Source: Candidatus Pacearchaeota archaeon (GTDB lineage Archaea > Nanobdellota > Nanobdellia > Pacearchaeales > GW2011-AR1). From it: a stretch of DNA of 46,818 bases. The position numbers were made by a program, and so were the translations under genes. The notes below the pieces were generated by a model, which was given only the letters and a program-made list of their open reading frames with translations, was not told the DNA's origin and did no database searches. Positions 18,286-28,275 of this stretch are shown here, one piece after another; positions within the stretch are counted from its first letter, which is position 1; every line of letters starts with the position of its first letter. The stretch spans positions 1 through 46,818 of the forward strand of contig JACPLR010000026.1 in assembly GCA_016186425.1 (NCBI GenBank). The letters run 5' to 3'.

Positions 18286-18309
18286 TAAATAAATCTTTAT
18301 AATTATATT

Positions 18310-18795
18310 ATGCAAAAAATAATTCCCTGTTTATGGTTTGACAGCGAAGCTGAAGATGCTGCTAATTTTTATGTTTCTATATTCAGGAATTCAAAGATAA
18401 AACATATTGAGAGATACGGAGAAGCTGCCTCAGAAGCTTCCGGCATGAAAAAAGGCAATGTTATGACAGTAACTTTTGAATTAAATGGCAATGATTTTAT
18501 GGCTTTAAATGGTGGGCCTATATTTAAATTTTCAGAGGCAATTTCTTTTATGGTGGAATGTGAAGACCAGGAAGAAATGGATTATTTTTACAATGGGCTT
18601 TCAGCACTGCCTGAAGCAGAGCAATGCGGTTGGATTAAAGACAAATTCGGTTTATCCTGGCAGCTTATTCCAAAAGATTTTGATAAGTTAATGAAAAATA
18701 CAGACCCGAAGAAAAAAGAAAAAGTAATAGCTGCACTTATGAAGATGAAAAGGGTTAATATAGATGAATTAGAGCTGGCTGCTGAGGGAGAATAA
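18310..18795 (+). CDS. VOC-family protein (PhnB / 3-demethylubiquinone methyltransferase-like)
   Basis: IIPCLWFDSEAEDAANFYVSIFRNSKI...GWIKDKFGLSWQLIP. Confidence 0.88.
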   Translation: MQKIIPCLWFDSEAEDAANFYVSIFRNSKIKHIERYGEAASEASGMKKGNVMTVTFELNGNDFMALNGGPIFKFSEAISFMVECEDQEEMDYFYNGLSALPEAEQCGWIKDKFGLSWQLIPKDFDKLMKNTDPKKKEKVIAALMKMKRVNIDELELAAEGE

Positions 18796-18833
18796 ATAGA
18801 AAGACTTAAAAATAACTTATATATCATGTTTTA

Positions 18834-18864
18834 GAGGTGAAAGCACCTCAGAACTTATTCTGAG
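18834..18864 (+). promoter_or_regulatory. two overlapping hairpins in a leader
   Basis: GAGGTGaaagCACCTC (18834-18849) and CTCAGAacttatTCTGAG (18847-18864) share CTC. Confidence 0.5.
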
Positions 18865-18872
18865 AAAATTAA

Positions 18873-19235
18873 ATGACTTCATGGGATTATTTTGTAGGAT
18901 TTGAAAGAGAACCTAAAAATTTAGATGATTTTTTAAATGTGCAAGGATATGATAGAATTCCTGTTGAAGGAGATAATACTAACAGAAACTATGAATCAAG
19001 AGAAGGAGGATCAGTAGATTTATTTTATTTTTCTAAATTACTTGAAATAACCCCGGGAGATGAACCAGATTGGAATAAATCAGGATTAAATATTGTTTGT
19101 GAGGTAATGATATCTACAAAAGATTCTGATGCAGATATTGAAGCAGAAAGAATAGCTGCTGAATTAACAAAAAGATACAAGGGTATTTTCTATGATCCTC
19201 AAGGGAAGGATTTTTTAAGAAGTGAAGATTTATAA
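18873..19235 (+). CDS. hypothetical protein
   Basis: 120-aa ORF after TATA-like sequence and structured leader. Confidence 0.65.
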   Translation: MTSWDYFVGFEREPKNLDDFLNVQGYDRIPVEGDNTNRNYESREGGSVDLFYFSKLLEITPGDEPDWNKSGLNIVCEVMISTKDSDADIEAERIAAELTKRYKGIFYDPQGKDFLRSEDL

Positions 19236-19332
19236 TAAGATAATTCAAAATTTTCAATATTCTGATTTATGTTATTTCTATTAAGTGATAACATATAGAA
19301 GGATTTAAAAACAAGCGTTTAATACCTGTTTT

Positions 19333-20175
19333 ATGAAAAATCAGGTTTATGAAGAGCAAAGAAGGATTGGAAGAGAAAATGGGGTTGAACTAGAGGTAAT
19401 AAGTTATTTTCAGGATAAAGAAGCACCCAAAATTGTTTTTGCAACGGGTTTCGGGGGCTGCGCTGAGAAATATCCTTTAATTGATTCTCTTACCAGAGAC
19501 TTTAATGTTGCGAGTATGAGCCCTAGAAATTTTGGAAGATCTACAGGAAGATATACTATTGACAATTATGCTAATGATTTAAAGTTCGTTGTTGATGATG
19601 TTTCTCAGATTGACGGCAAGAAACCTTATGCCATGGGACATAGCCTTGGAGGATATACTTTTGCTAAACTTGCTGGAGAAGATAAACCTGTTGAAAAATT
19701 AGTTTTGCTAGATCCTCTTATAAATCCGACTGAACAATTTCCTTCACTTGTTAACTGGTATTTTTCTGATTGTGTAAAGAAAAATAAAGTTCCACTTAAG
19801 CCAGTAATCAGATTAGGAAATGTTCCTGGTTTTGGTCTTTTAAAAAAACTTAGAACTTTTGGAAAAAGTGTTTTTAGCGAGGATGATGTTAAAACATTTA
19901 TTGATTCTTTATATAATGCTCAATCTTGCAGTAAAGAACTTTTAGTTCCTACTTATGCTGTTTTAAGCGGAAGCACTTATTTAATGATTCCCACAAGTAA
20001 ATCCTGGCGCGATAATCTTAGAGCTAAATGGGAGAATTTTGGAGCTGAAGTTGATGTTTATCCTCGTTTAAATCATTGGTTTTCTGGAGGATTATTAACT
20101 GGAGTTGGGGATGTTTTCTGTAAAATGGAAAAAGAAGGAATTACTGATAAGATAAAAGAGTTTTTTAGGGAATAA
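19333..20175 (+). CDS. alpha/beta hydrolase
   Basis: GHSLGG nucleophile elbow, FATGFGG oxyanion region, C-terminal LNHWF His. Confidence 0.85.
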   Translation: MKNQVYEEQRRIGRENGVELEVISYFQDKEAPKIVFATGFGGCAEKYPLIDSLTRDFNVASMSPRNFGRSTGRYTIDNYANDLKFVVDDVSQIDGKKPYAMGHSLGGYTFAKLAGEDKPVEKLVLLDPLINPTEQFPSLVNWYFSDCVKKNKVPLKPVIRLGNVPGFGLLKKLRTFGKSVFSEDDVKTFIDSLYNAQSCSKELLVPTYAVLSGSTYLMIPTSKSWRDNLRAKWENFGAEVDVYPRLNHWFSGGLLTGVGDVFCKMEKEGITDKIKEFFRE

Positions 20176-20373
20176 AAAGAATATAAATTAAATAAAAAAT
20201 AATCTTAAGTAAATGTAGCCATATATTTAATTAACTTTAAGTCATGTTAAATTTTCATCTAGAAAAATTTAGTGTTGTAATAATTCAAAACTCTGAAAAT
20301 ATTGCAATAATTCTACCTGATTTATTAGAGTAAGCTGCTTATTTTTATTGGTATAAAAGTTATTATCAGAATT

Positions 20374-20937
20374 TTACATCTCATCCCTGCAGGATTCGCA
20401 GATCATCCTGCCATCAATACGTGTTAAAATATCATAATTGCCACATTCTTCGCAAAGGTCTTCGTGGAACATGCCCTGCATTGAAGACTCGCTTTTCTGC
20501 ATTTTATTTGTTTCCTCTTTTATTTTTTCAAATTCTCTTGTTGATTCAAAGACTTCTGGCAGGAATTTTACAATGTCTTTTAGTGTTACATATCCAATAA
20601 TTTTTTTGTTAGATATAACCGGCATCCTTCTTATCTTGAATTTATTCATCTTATCGAGGGCTTCGTGAATTCCTGCTTCTGGCTTGATTGTTATTATTTT
20701 TTTTCTTGCAATATCCCTTACAGCAATGTTTTCAAAACCATTGTTTGCTTTTTTTGTCAGAGCCCATACAATATCTTTTTCAGTTACAATTCCATGCAGT
20801 TCTTCATTTTCCTTAACAACAAGGCTTCCAACCCGGTTTTTTATCATTGTCCTAGCACAATCAATCAGTTTTGTCTCCGGCTTTACATGCACAAAGTTTC
20901 TCGTCATTACATCTCCTACACGTATTCTTGATTCCAT
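20374..20937 (-). CDS. tandem CBS-domain protein with C-terminal zinc-ribbon-like motif
   Basis: Two CBS repeats (VGSLVVKENEELHGIVTEKDIV, RRMPVISNKKIIGYVTLKDIV), CEECGNY...CESC. Confidence 0.9.
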   Translation of the reverse strand: MESRIRVGDVMTRNFVHVKPETKLIDCARTMIKNRVGSLVVKENEELHGIVTEKDIVWALTKKANNGFENIAVRDIARKKIITIKPEAGIHEALDKMNKFKIRRMPVISNKKIIGYVTLKDIVKFLPEVFESTREFEKIKEETNKMQKSESSMQGMFHEDLCEECGNYDILTRIDGRMICESCRDEM

Positions 20938-21265
20938 GCAATATTAAGGTGGTTGAACTTTAAATATTCTTCGCAGAATTGTTATCTCTTTTCAGTTATT
21001 GTTTAAACTTGACTTTTGTAAATCACTAGGTTTCTTGGAAGTTATTAGTAAATATCACTAACTTTCATATAAATTTAATTTTGGGCGTAGCAGGTTATGA
21101 GAAAATTTTGAAAATATAACTATAATTCTATATAATTCATTAGTTTAACCTGTTAATCTTTATAATTTAAGCAATTTTGAGCTGTATTTTTTGTATATAA
21201 ATCTTTAAAAATTTTGAATATAGGAAATATATTAAAGAAATATAATAAAAATTAAATTAAAGAAA

Positions 21266-22861
21266 ATGACAGAGAAACCAATTTATGTTTTGCCTGAAAA
21301 TGTTCAGAGAATTCTCGGCCAGGATGCCCAGAGAAATAACATTCTTGCTGCTCGCATTGTAGCCGATACTGTTAAAACAACCCTCGGCCCGAAAGGCATG
21401 GATAAAATGCTTGTTGATTCTAATGGAGATATTGTTGTGACAAATGACGGGGTTACAATTCTTAAAGAAATGGAGATTGAGCATCCGGCTGCAAAAATGA
21501 TGGTTGAAATTGCAAAAACACAGGAAAATGAGGTCGGAGATGGAACAACAACTGCTGTGATGATTGCAGGCAAGTTGCTGGAAAATGCTGAAAAGTTGCT
21601 AGATAAGAAAATTCATCCCACGGTTATAACTAAAGGTTATCAGTTAGCTTCTGAAAAATCTTTGGAAATTCTTAATGCTTTGGCTACAAGAATTACAACT
21701 GATGATGACTACACATTGAGGCAGATTGCAATAACATCAATGACTGGCAAGGGAGTTGAAAATGTGAAGGAAAAATTTGCAAATTTTATTGTTGGCGCTG
21801 TGAAACAAATAGAGGATTTTGGAAATATCGATCTTGGCAATATAAAGCTTGAAAAAATTAAAGGGCATAGCATAAGAGATACAGAGATAATTTCCGGAGT
21901 GGTTTTGGATGTGGAAAAAGTAAATATTGACATGCCAAAAAGCATTGAAGATGCGAAAATTGCTCTTATTGATTTTCCAGTTGAGCTTAAAAATCCAGAG
22001 ATTGAGACAAAAATTAATATTTCATCTCCAGAGCAGTTACAGAGTTTTATTGATTCTGAAGAAAGAATGTTGAAAAGCATGATAGACAAGATAAAAAAAA
22101 CAGGAGCAAATGTTGTTTTCTGTCAAAAAGGCATTGATGATGTTGCGCAGTATTATCTTACAAAAGCTAAAGTTTATGCTTGCCGTAGGGTTAATAAAAG
22201 TGATCTGGAAAAATTGGCAAGAGCAACTGGAGGCAAGATAATCAGCAATATTGACGAGTTAAGCAATGAGGAGTTAGGAAGTGCGAAAAGTGTTGAAGAA
22301 TTTAAGCAAGGAGAAAATGTGATGACTTATGTTACGGGATGCATAAATCCAAAAGCAATCACAATAATTATAAGGGGGGGAAGTGAGCATGTTATGGATG
22401 AGACAGAGAGGGCAATTATGGATGGTTTGGGGGATGTTTCATCTGTTTTAAAAGATGGAAGAGTTGTTGCAGGGGGAGGGGCAATTGAGATTGAGCTTGC
22501 AAAAAAACTTAGAATTTTTTCTCAGAGTTTATCTGGAAGAGAACAATTGGCTGTTGAAGAATTTGCAGCAGCTCTTGAGCATATTCCAATAACTCTTGCT
22601 GAAAATGCCGGCTTGGATCCGATTGATATCCTTACAGAGCTAAAGGCAAAACATGATGAAGGAATGGAGCATTTTGGCTTGAATTTATTTAGCGGAAAAG
22701 TTGACGATACTTTTGAAGCAGGAATTATAGAGCCGTTGAAAGTAAAAACTCAGGCAATAAGTTCTGCTTCGGAAGTTGCAAATATGATTTTAAGAATTGA
22801 TGATGTTATTTCTTCTGGCAAAAGAAATAACAATGAAAAAATGATGCGGGAGCTTGAGTGA
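21266..22861 (+). CDS. thsA: thermosome subunit (group II chaperonin)
   Basis: [52 protein letters not shown]. Confidence 0.97.
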   Translation: MTEKPIYVLPENVQRILGQDAQRNNILAARIVADTVKTTLGPKGMDKMLVDSNGDIVVTNDGVTILKEMEIEHPAAKMMVEIAKTQENEVGDGTTTAVMIAGKLLENAEKLLDKKIHPTVITKGYQLASEKSLEILNALATRITTDDDYTLRQIAITSMTGKGVENVKEKFANFIVGAVKQIEDFGNIDLGNIKLEKIKGHSIRDTEIISGVVLDVEKVNIDMPKSIEDAKIALIDFPVELKNPEIETKINISSPEQLQSFIDSEERMLKSMIDKIKKTGANVVFCQKGIDDVAQYYLTKAKVYACRRVNKSDLEKLARATGGKIISNIDELSNEELGSAKSVEEFKQGENVMTYVTGCINPKAITIIIRGGSEHVMDETERAIMDGLGDVSSVLKDGRVVAGGGAIEIELAKKLRIFSQSLSGREQLAVEEFAAALEHIPITLAENAGLDPIDILTELKAKHDEGMEHFGLNLFSGKVDDTFEAGIIEPLKVKTQAISSASEVANMILRIDDVISSGKRNNNEKMMRELE

Positions 22862-23095
22862 AATAAAAAAGAGATTAATGTCTAGTAGATTTAGCTAAAA
22901 AGTTGGTAAAATTATGATAATTAAATCTTTTTGAATCTATGCAATACTTAATTTCTCTTTTATGAGAAATTAACCCTATTTTATTGGCTGTTTAGTTAAT
23001 ATTTAATCTATAAGATAGGTGTTAGGTATTTAATTATCTTTATTTAAATTATTATTCAGCGTAATCTTTAAATACGCTCTTGATGTTATTACTTT

Positions 23096-23489
23096 ATGTC
23101 AGAAAAAGACAAGATTATTGAGCAGAAAATAAAAAGAGGCGGGATATTTGATTTTAAGGAAGTTTACCAGTTTACTTACAGATGGCTTAATGAAGAGGAT
23201 TATACTGTTGAAGAGAGAAAATATACAGAAGAAGTAACTGGAGATTCCAAGAAAGTCGAGATTCAATGGATTGCAACTAGGCAATTTTGAGCTGAAAATT
23301 GTCGGCAATCTTGTAAAAGACTGGGGCAGCACATGGGAGAAAAATCCGTTTATGAAGTTTTTAAGAGGCACTTATGATAAATATATTGTTGAAGGAAGAA
23401 TAAAACAGTATGAGATTAAGCTTTACGATGTTGTTAATGAACTGACAGAGCAAATTAAGGCTTTCTTGACTGTTGAGGGGATGAAGTAA
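23096..23489 (+). pseudogene. hypothetical gene split by a +1 shift at about 23280
   Basis: ORFs 23096-23290 and 23271-23489 overlap in different frames with no independent ATG/SD for the second. Confidence 0.5.
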
Positions 23490-23645
23490 ATAAAAAGAAC
23501 CAAGGTTCTTCCTATGCCATCTCCTCTGATACTAATATATTTTAAATGATAATATTAGAAGTAATTAAGGAAGTTTCATAAAAGAAACCATTGGTCTATT
23601 AAAAGGAAGTTTCATAAAAGAAACCATTGGTGTCTTTTATTAAGA
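23490..23645. repeat. hairpin repeat family A, units in both orientations
   Basis: aaaaagaaccaaggttcttcctatgccatctcctct, then inverted ggaagtttcataaaagaaaccattggt x2. Confidence 0.75.
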
Positions 23646-23711
23646 GTAAAAGAACAGCAAAATATTTATATATAACGTCATCATTTTATTGTATTATAAG
23701 GATATTTTAAT

Positions 23712-25139
23712 ATGATAAATAAAAACAGAGGCATTTTTTTGATTTTTGCAAGTTGCTTTACATTAATTTTAAGTTTATCTTTTGCCAGCGCACTTTCTGT
23801 TACTGTAAGCTCAAAACCTATTGTTGATAGCATTGTCAATGATCACGGAAAGCCGGCGATTTTTAGCGTAACTATTACTAATAATGAAGCAAGAGATGTG
23901 AATCTTGAAATTTATGCCTTTGAAAGATTTAAATTAATTCCAAGTGAACTGAATTTATCTACAGGAGAGAGCAAGACGCTGGAACTTGAATTCCTTCCTT
24001 TTGGGCCTATGGAAGACAATGTTGGCTATGTAACTGTTCCTTTTTATGTTAAAGAAAAAAGCGGAAGTGATAATGTGCAGAGCAAGGCAGTTGTCAAACT
24101 TGTTGATTTCAGGAAAGCCTTTGAGCTTAAGTCGGAAAATGTAAATCCTGCTGCCAATAGTGTCAAGGCTTATTTTTATAATTTAGAGAATATTAATTAC
24201 CAAGATTTGGAGGTTATTTTTTCTTCTGTGTTTTTTGATGATAAAAAAGAGACCATTGATTTAACTCCCTATCAGAGATACGAGACAAATATTCCTATAA
24301 GCAATGAAAAAATCAAGAAACTTGTTGCAGGCAATTATAATATTAAGGCAACTTATTTAATTAATGGAAAAACAGAAGCTGTTGATAGCTTGATGAAAAT
24401 ACTTGAGAAAACAGGGCTTTCTGTTAACGAGCAGAAAAGCGGAACAATTATAAGAAAGCTTACAATTGATAAGTTAAATGAAGGAAATATTCCAAGTGTT
24501 GCTGAGATAACTATTAAGAAAAATGTTATTTCAAGATTGTTTACAACATTTTCTCTTGAGCCAAATAAAATTGAGAGGCAAGGATTTTTTATTTCTTATA
24601 CCTGGCAGAAAGAATTAAACCCTGATGAGAAGTTAAGTGTCAGAGCAACAACAAACTGGACATTTCCGCTTATAATTACAATTTTAATCGTAATAATTGT
24701 GTTCTTAATTTATTGGTATACCAGACAGGACGTAATTATCAAGAAAAAGATTGGTTATGTCAAGACTAAGAGCAATGAATTTGCCTTAAGAGTTACTGTA
24801 AAGGTTAGGGCAAGGAGATTTGTTGAAAAAGTAACTCTTTATGACAGGCTTCCTGGAATTACTAAGATTTATGAGAAATTTAGTTCTCCTACTCCAACAA
24901 GAACTGATGAATCAAGCGGCAGGGTTCAGTGGGATATTCCTAAGCTAATTGAAGGAGAGGAAAGAGTATTTTCTTATTTAATGTATTCCAAATTGAATGT
25001 TGTTGGCAAGTTTGAGATACCTTCTGCAACAGCGGTTTATGAATTAAATGGCAAGCCAGGCCAGGCAAAATCAAACAGGGTTTTCTTCGTAAACGAGCCA
25101 AAAAGAATTGTTGAGGATAAAGAGAATAAAAATTTCTAG
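23712..25139 (+). CDS. secreted/membrane-anchored protein with Ig-like region and C-terminal TM
   Basis: Signal peptide GIFLIFASCFTLILSLSFASA and TM FPLIITILIVIIVFLIYWY. Confidence 0.8.
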   Translation: MINKNRGIFLIFASCFTLILSLSFASALSVTVSSKPIVDSIVNDHGKPAIFSVTITNNEARDVNLEIYAFERFKLIPSELNLSTGESKTLELEFLPFGPMEDNVGYVTVPFYVKEKSGSDNVQSKAVVKLVDFRKAFELKSENVNPAANSVKAYFYNLENINYQDLEVIFSSVFFDDKKETIDLTPYQRYETNIPISNEKIKKLVAGNYNIKATYLINGKTEAVDSLMKILEKTGLSVNEQKSGTIIRKLTIDKLNEGNIPSVAEITIKKNVISRLFTTFSLEPNKIERQGFFISYTWQKELNPDEKLSVRATTNWTFPLIITILIVIIVFLIYWYTRQDVIIKKKIGYVKTKSNEFALRVTVKVRARRFVEKVTLYDRLPGITKIYEKFSSPTPTRTDESSGRVQWDIPKLIEGEERVFSYLMYSKLNVVGKFEIPSATAVYELNGKPGQAKSNRVFFVNEPKRIVEDKENKNF

Positions 25140-25214
25140 GATAATATTTATTTGAGAATATTCTAATATAACTTTTAGCGATATTTTATAAATATAAAAT
25201 TATTCTATATTTTT

Positions 25215-25505
25215 ATGGAATATATTCTTGAAGTTATTGATAAAAACGGGAGGAAGATTAGGCTTACTAAAAAATAATGGAGTCATATAGGAAAAGAGCT
25301 TCCTATTGTTAATGATCTTGAGGAAATTAAACAAACTCTCTTAAAACCCATTAAAATTTCTACTCATAAGTATGGAAATGTCTGCGATTATTATTCTTAT
25401 TTTAAGAGCAAAAAATCTATATCTAAATATTTTAAGGTAGTAGTTAAATATTTAAATGGGGACGGATTTGTTATTACAGCATATTTTGTAAGGAGAATAA
25501 ATTAA
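25215..25505 (+). pseudogene. putative toxin gene with in-frame TAA at codon 21
   Basis: MEYILEVIDKNGRKIRLTKK*WSHIGKELPIVNDLEEIKQTLLKPIKI...YFKVVVKYLNGDGFVITAYFVRRIN; frame otherwise open up to the next gene. Confidence 0.65.
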
Positions 25506-25507
25506 AA

Positions 25508-25738
25508 ATGAAAGGACAAATGAGGGTCTATTATGATGAAGAAGCGGACTTTTTAGAAATTAGCATAGCAGAGCCAAGACAGAACTATGGAGACCATATT
25601 AGTGAAGATGTAGTATTATATAGGGATGAAGAAACAGATGAGATTGTAGGTATTGGGATATTTAATTTTAAGACAAGATCTAAGGATTTGCAAGAAATTA
25701 AGCTTGATTTGCCGGTTAATATTTCTTTGTTTTCTTGA
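25508..25738 (+). CDS. DUF2283-like protein, putative antitoxin
   Basis: MRVYYDEEADFLEISIAEP...DVVLYRDEETDEIVGIGIFNF. Confidence 0.85.
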   Translation: MKGQMRVYYDEEADFLEISIAEPRQNYGDHISEDVVLYRDEETDEIVGIGIFNFKTRSKDLQEIKLDLPVNISLFS

Positions 25739-25781
25739 TTATTTTATTTAGTTCTGCAAAAATTAAAATACTTTATTTAAT

Positions 25782-25830
25782 CATTCAGAACAATTTTGAA
25801 AATGCTGCAATAACTTTACCTGGCTTATAC
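25782..25830 (+). repeat. palindromic intergenic repeat family B (half copy)
   Basis: cattcagaacaattttgaaaatgctgcaataactttacctggcttat. Confidence 0.6.
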
Positions 25831-26116
25831 ATCTTAAGTACACTAAACCATAATTAGTTATCCCTATTAGTTTGAGGGCTACAAAAATCAAGAAAAAATG
25901 TAAAAACTATTATTATATTCGGTAAAATAAACAATTTATTTATCAGAAAGAAAATGTTAATATTATGTAGCCGTAAAACGATTTTGTTATATTTCAAAAA
26001 ATATTATAATTTTATCAACGATAATCTACTAAAAAGGTGTTATAATGTAAACTTTATAGCATTTTTCAATTAAGAACAAGTATTTATGACTTGGTGCACT
26101 TAAGTTACTTAATCTA

Positions 26117-26197
26117 GCTGATAAATTATGTAAGGATATGGCATGATTTCAGAATAAGTTTTGAAAATAATGCAATAACTCTCCCTGCCTTATTCAA
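26117..26197 (+). repeat. palindromic intergenic repeat family B (full copy)
   Basis: ctgataaattatgtaaggatatggcatgatttcagaa / ttttgaaaataatgcaataactctccctgccttattca: halves are imperfect reverse complements. Confidence 0.65.
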
Positions 26198-26283
26198 TGT
26201 ATTATGTAAGTTTAGTTGGTTATTACCCTTGATTACATCTTAACGATATATTTAAAAGTATATTCTTTTTTAGATTGTTGAAT

Positions 26284-26468
26284 CCCCCTATAGCTTAGTG
26301 GTAGAGCGCTCGGCTGTAGCATATAAAAAGAACCTAGGTTCTTCTTATGACATCTCCTCTTGGAGATTAGCTAGTGCGGATATTCCATATGGATTAAAAT
26401 GAAGCACGATTAGCCGAATGTTTAATGCAGATCCCGAGAGATCCCCAGTTCAATTCTGGGTGGGGGGA
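26284..26468 (+). tRNA. tRNA-Tyr(GTA) with 113-nt intron at 37/38
   Basis: CCCCCTA/TGGGGGG acceptor (C1-G72), anticodon stem CTCGG/CCGAG, loop CTGTAG^..^C, T-arm CCCAGTTCAATTCTGGG; intron 26320-26432 with central helix CTGT/GCAG and bulges AG^C, AT^C. Confidence 0.9.
26323..26368 (+). repeat. family A repeat unit inside the tRNA-Tyr intron
   Basis: ataaaaagaacctaggttcttcttatgacatctcctcttgg, matching 23490 copy aaaaagaaccaaggttcttcctatgccatctcctct. Confidence 0.75.
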
Positions 26469-26485
26469 TTTTTTTATTTTCAAAA

Positions 26486-26926
26486 ATGAACAAAGATAAA
26501 ATGGATGATATTAATATTATGCGAGAAATGAAAAGAGGAGACAAAGCCATAAAAAAAGAAATAAGGGCAACAAAACTTTATTCTACAAAAGTTGGAGATA
26601 GAACTTTAACACCTGCACAGAAAAGAAATGATAAAAAAGGAGCAGGTTATAGGTGTGCGAGATGTAAGAGGAAATTCAGTTTTGAAGAGGCTCAAGATTA
26701 TTTGCAGGTTCACCATAAAAAATCAGTTGCAAGCCATAAGGATAAATTCCTAGGAGTTGATATACCTATAGTGACATTCGGAAAAAAGCATATCCCAAAG
26801 TATGGCAGACGAAAAAGTAATCGTGAAGTTTTGTGTATTAAATGTCATAAGTTCATAGAAAAGAAAAGACATAAAAGAAAAGCCGCCCAAAGAAAGAAGC
26901 AAAAAGCTTGGTGGAATACTCTCTAA
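26486..26926 (+). CDS. HNH-like / zinc-binding protein
   Basis: CARCKRKF...LQVHHKKS...EVLCIKCHKFIEKK. Confidence 0.75.
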   Translation: MNKDKMDDINIMREMKRGDKAIKKEIRATKLYSTKVGDRTLTPAQKRNDKKGAGYRCARCKRKFSFEEAQDYLQVHHKKSVASHKDKFLGVDIPIVTFGKKHIPKYGRRKSNREVLCIKCHKFIEKKRHKRKAAQRKKQKAWWNTL

Positions 26927-26929
26927 AAC

Positions 26930-27517
26930 ATGAAATCAAAAGATCAACTACATCGTTTTAAATACCAGATAGAAGAAGGAGGTAGGATCAAAAAAGGAGT
27001 TTATTATGTTAATACTTCAGAGATAAATAGATTTGTTTCTTCTAATAAAAAGGTTATAGATGATGCAATTAAAAGTCGCAAGATTAATAAAACAAAGGGA
27101 TTATTGGTTCAGGAACTTATTATTCCCTTATGGAAAGATAAAGTAGTCTATATTGCTATTCAAGGGAAGAGGAATAATACTATATCTGAAATAAAGGACA
27201 TAATAACTATGAATTTACTCCAATATTATTCAGAACTAGAATTTAGAAAAATAAAGAAAGTGGATTATAAAAAAGATTGGTTGAAGTTTTTTAATGATCA
27301 TTCTACTAAAAGTCTTTTTTCTTCTAAACGTAGAATAAATTTTAATGGTGAAAATTTAACAAAAGAAAAATTTATTAAACAATTATTAGAAGAATACGAT
27401 AGCCGAGATTATGAATCTTCTAACACTTCACAATTAAGTGGCAAAACTAATATTGAAGTGTTTAATGAATACTTATATATTGGGACTAATAAAAATAAAA
27501 TGAAACTACCTAAATAA
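26930..27517 (+). CDS. hypothetical protein
   Basis: 195-aa ORF, start 3 nt after the HNH-like gene. Confidence 0.65.
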   Translation: MKSKDQLHRFKYQIEEGGRIKKGVYYVNTSEINRFVSSNKKVIDDAIKSRKINKTKGLLVQELIIPLWKDKVVYIAIQGKRNNTISEIKDIITMNLLQYYSELEFRKIKKVDYKKDWLKFFNDHSTKSLFSSKRRINFNGENLTKEKFIKQLLEEYDSRDYESSNTSQLSGKTNIEVFNEYLYIGTNKNKMKLPK

Positions 27518-27563
27518 ATAATTTGGATATAATACATACACTAATATTTATATAAATAATTTC

Positions 27564-28235
27564 TCAAAGCAGTTTATTTTCCCCTCTTGGATCATCGTAC
27601 TCAAGAATCTTAGCCGCTTTTATTTCAATTGGATCAGCTTTTCTCAGATTTTTTATCTGAGATCTACTTAAGATATTATTATGCGGCAGCTTGCACAAAT
27701 AATCATTAATATACCAAAGCTCTTCATCAGAAGCCATCCAGTTAGAAGTATCAAACATTTTTAGATTAACAGGATTTGAGTATTTTCTTAGTGTTTTTTT
27801 TCCGTCTGCAAAAAGAAAATACTCGTGAAAATAAGACATTGCAAGTTCTCTTAGGCTTTTGTATACTGGTTCTCTGTATCTTAATATAGAATGATTTGTT
27901 TTGCTTATCGCCCCCCAGTAGCCTTTTTTATTGTAAACAGCAATAACATGATCTTCATCTCCATGCGCTGCCTCGAAGCTCATAACTAAGGGCGGATAAC
28001 CATGGAATCTTAACACAGCTGCAGCAAACATTGCAGCTTCCATGCAATGGGCTTTTCTTGTTCTTAACACTTTAATTGGAGACCTGCATGTTTCTTTTCC
28101 GTCTTCCTCAAAATTTATTTCTATTGAATCTAAAAAATCCTGAATTTTGCTTGGAGTATTAAGTTTTTTTAAAAGTTTTATTTCCTCTTTGCTAAATCCT
28201 GAAAATTCTTTTTTTGCTTTCATGCTGAATATCAT
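27564..28235 (-). CDS. transglutaminase-like protein
   Basis: RTRKAHCMEAAMFAAAVLRFHGYPPLVMSFEAAHGDEDHVIAVY: Cys-His-Asp triad pattern. Confidence 0.8.
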   Translation of the reverse strand: MIFSMKAKKEFSGFSKEEIKLLKKLNTPSKIQDFLDSIEINFEEDGKETCRSPIKVLRTRKAHCMEAAMFAAAVLRFHGYPPLVMSFEAAHGDEDHVIAVYNKKGYWGAISKTNHSILRYREPVYKSLRELAMSYFHEYFLFADGKKTLRKYSNPVNLKMFDTSNWMASDEELWYINDYLCKLPHNNILSRSQIKNLRKADPIEIKAAKILEYDDPRGENKLL

Positions 28236-28275
28236 GAGTAATCTAAGAAAATATTATTTATATATTTAATCTTTA

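Noticed and set aside
26435-26926. Homing endonuclease encoded in the tRNA-Tyr intron
   Set aside because: The HNH-like ORF starts after the tRNA 3' end, outside the intron
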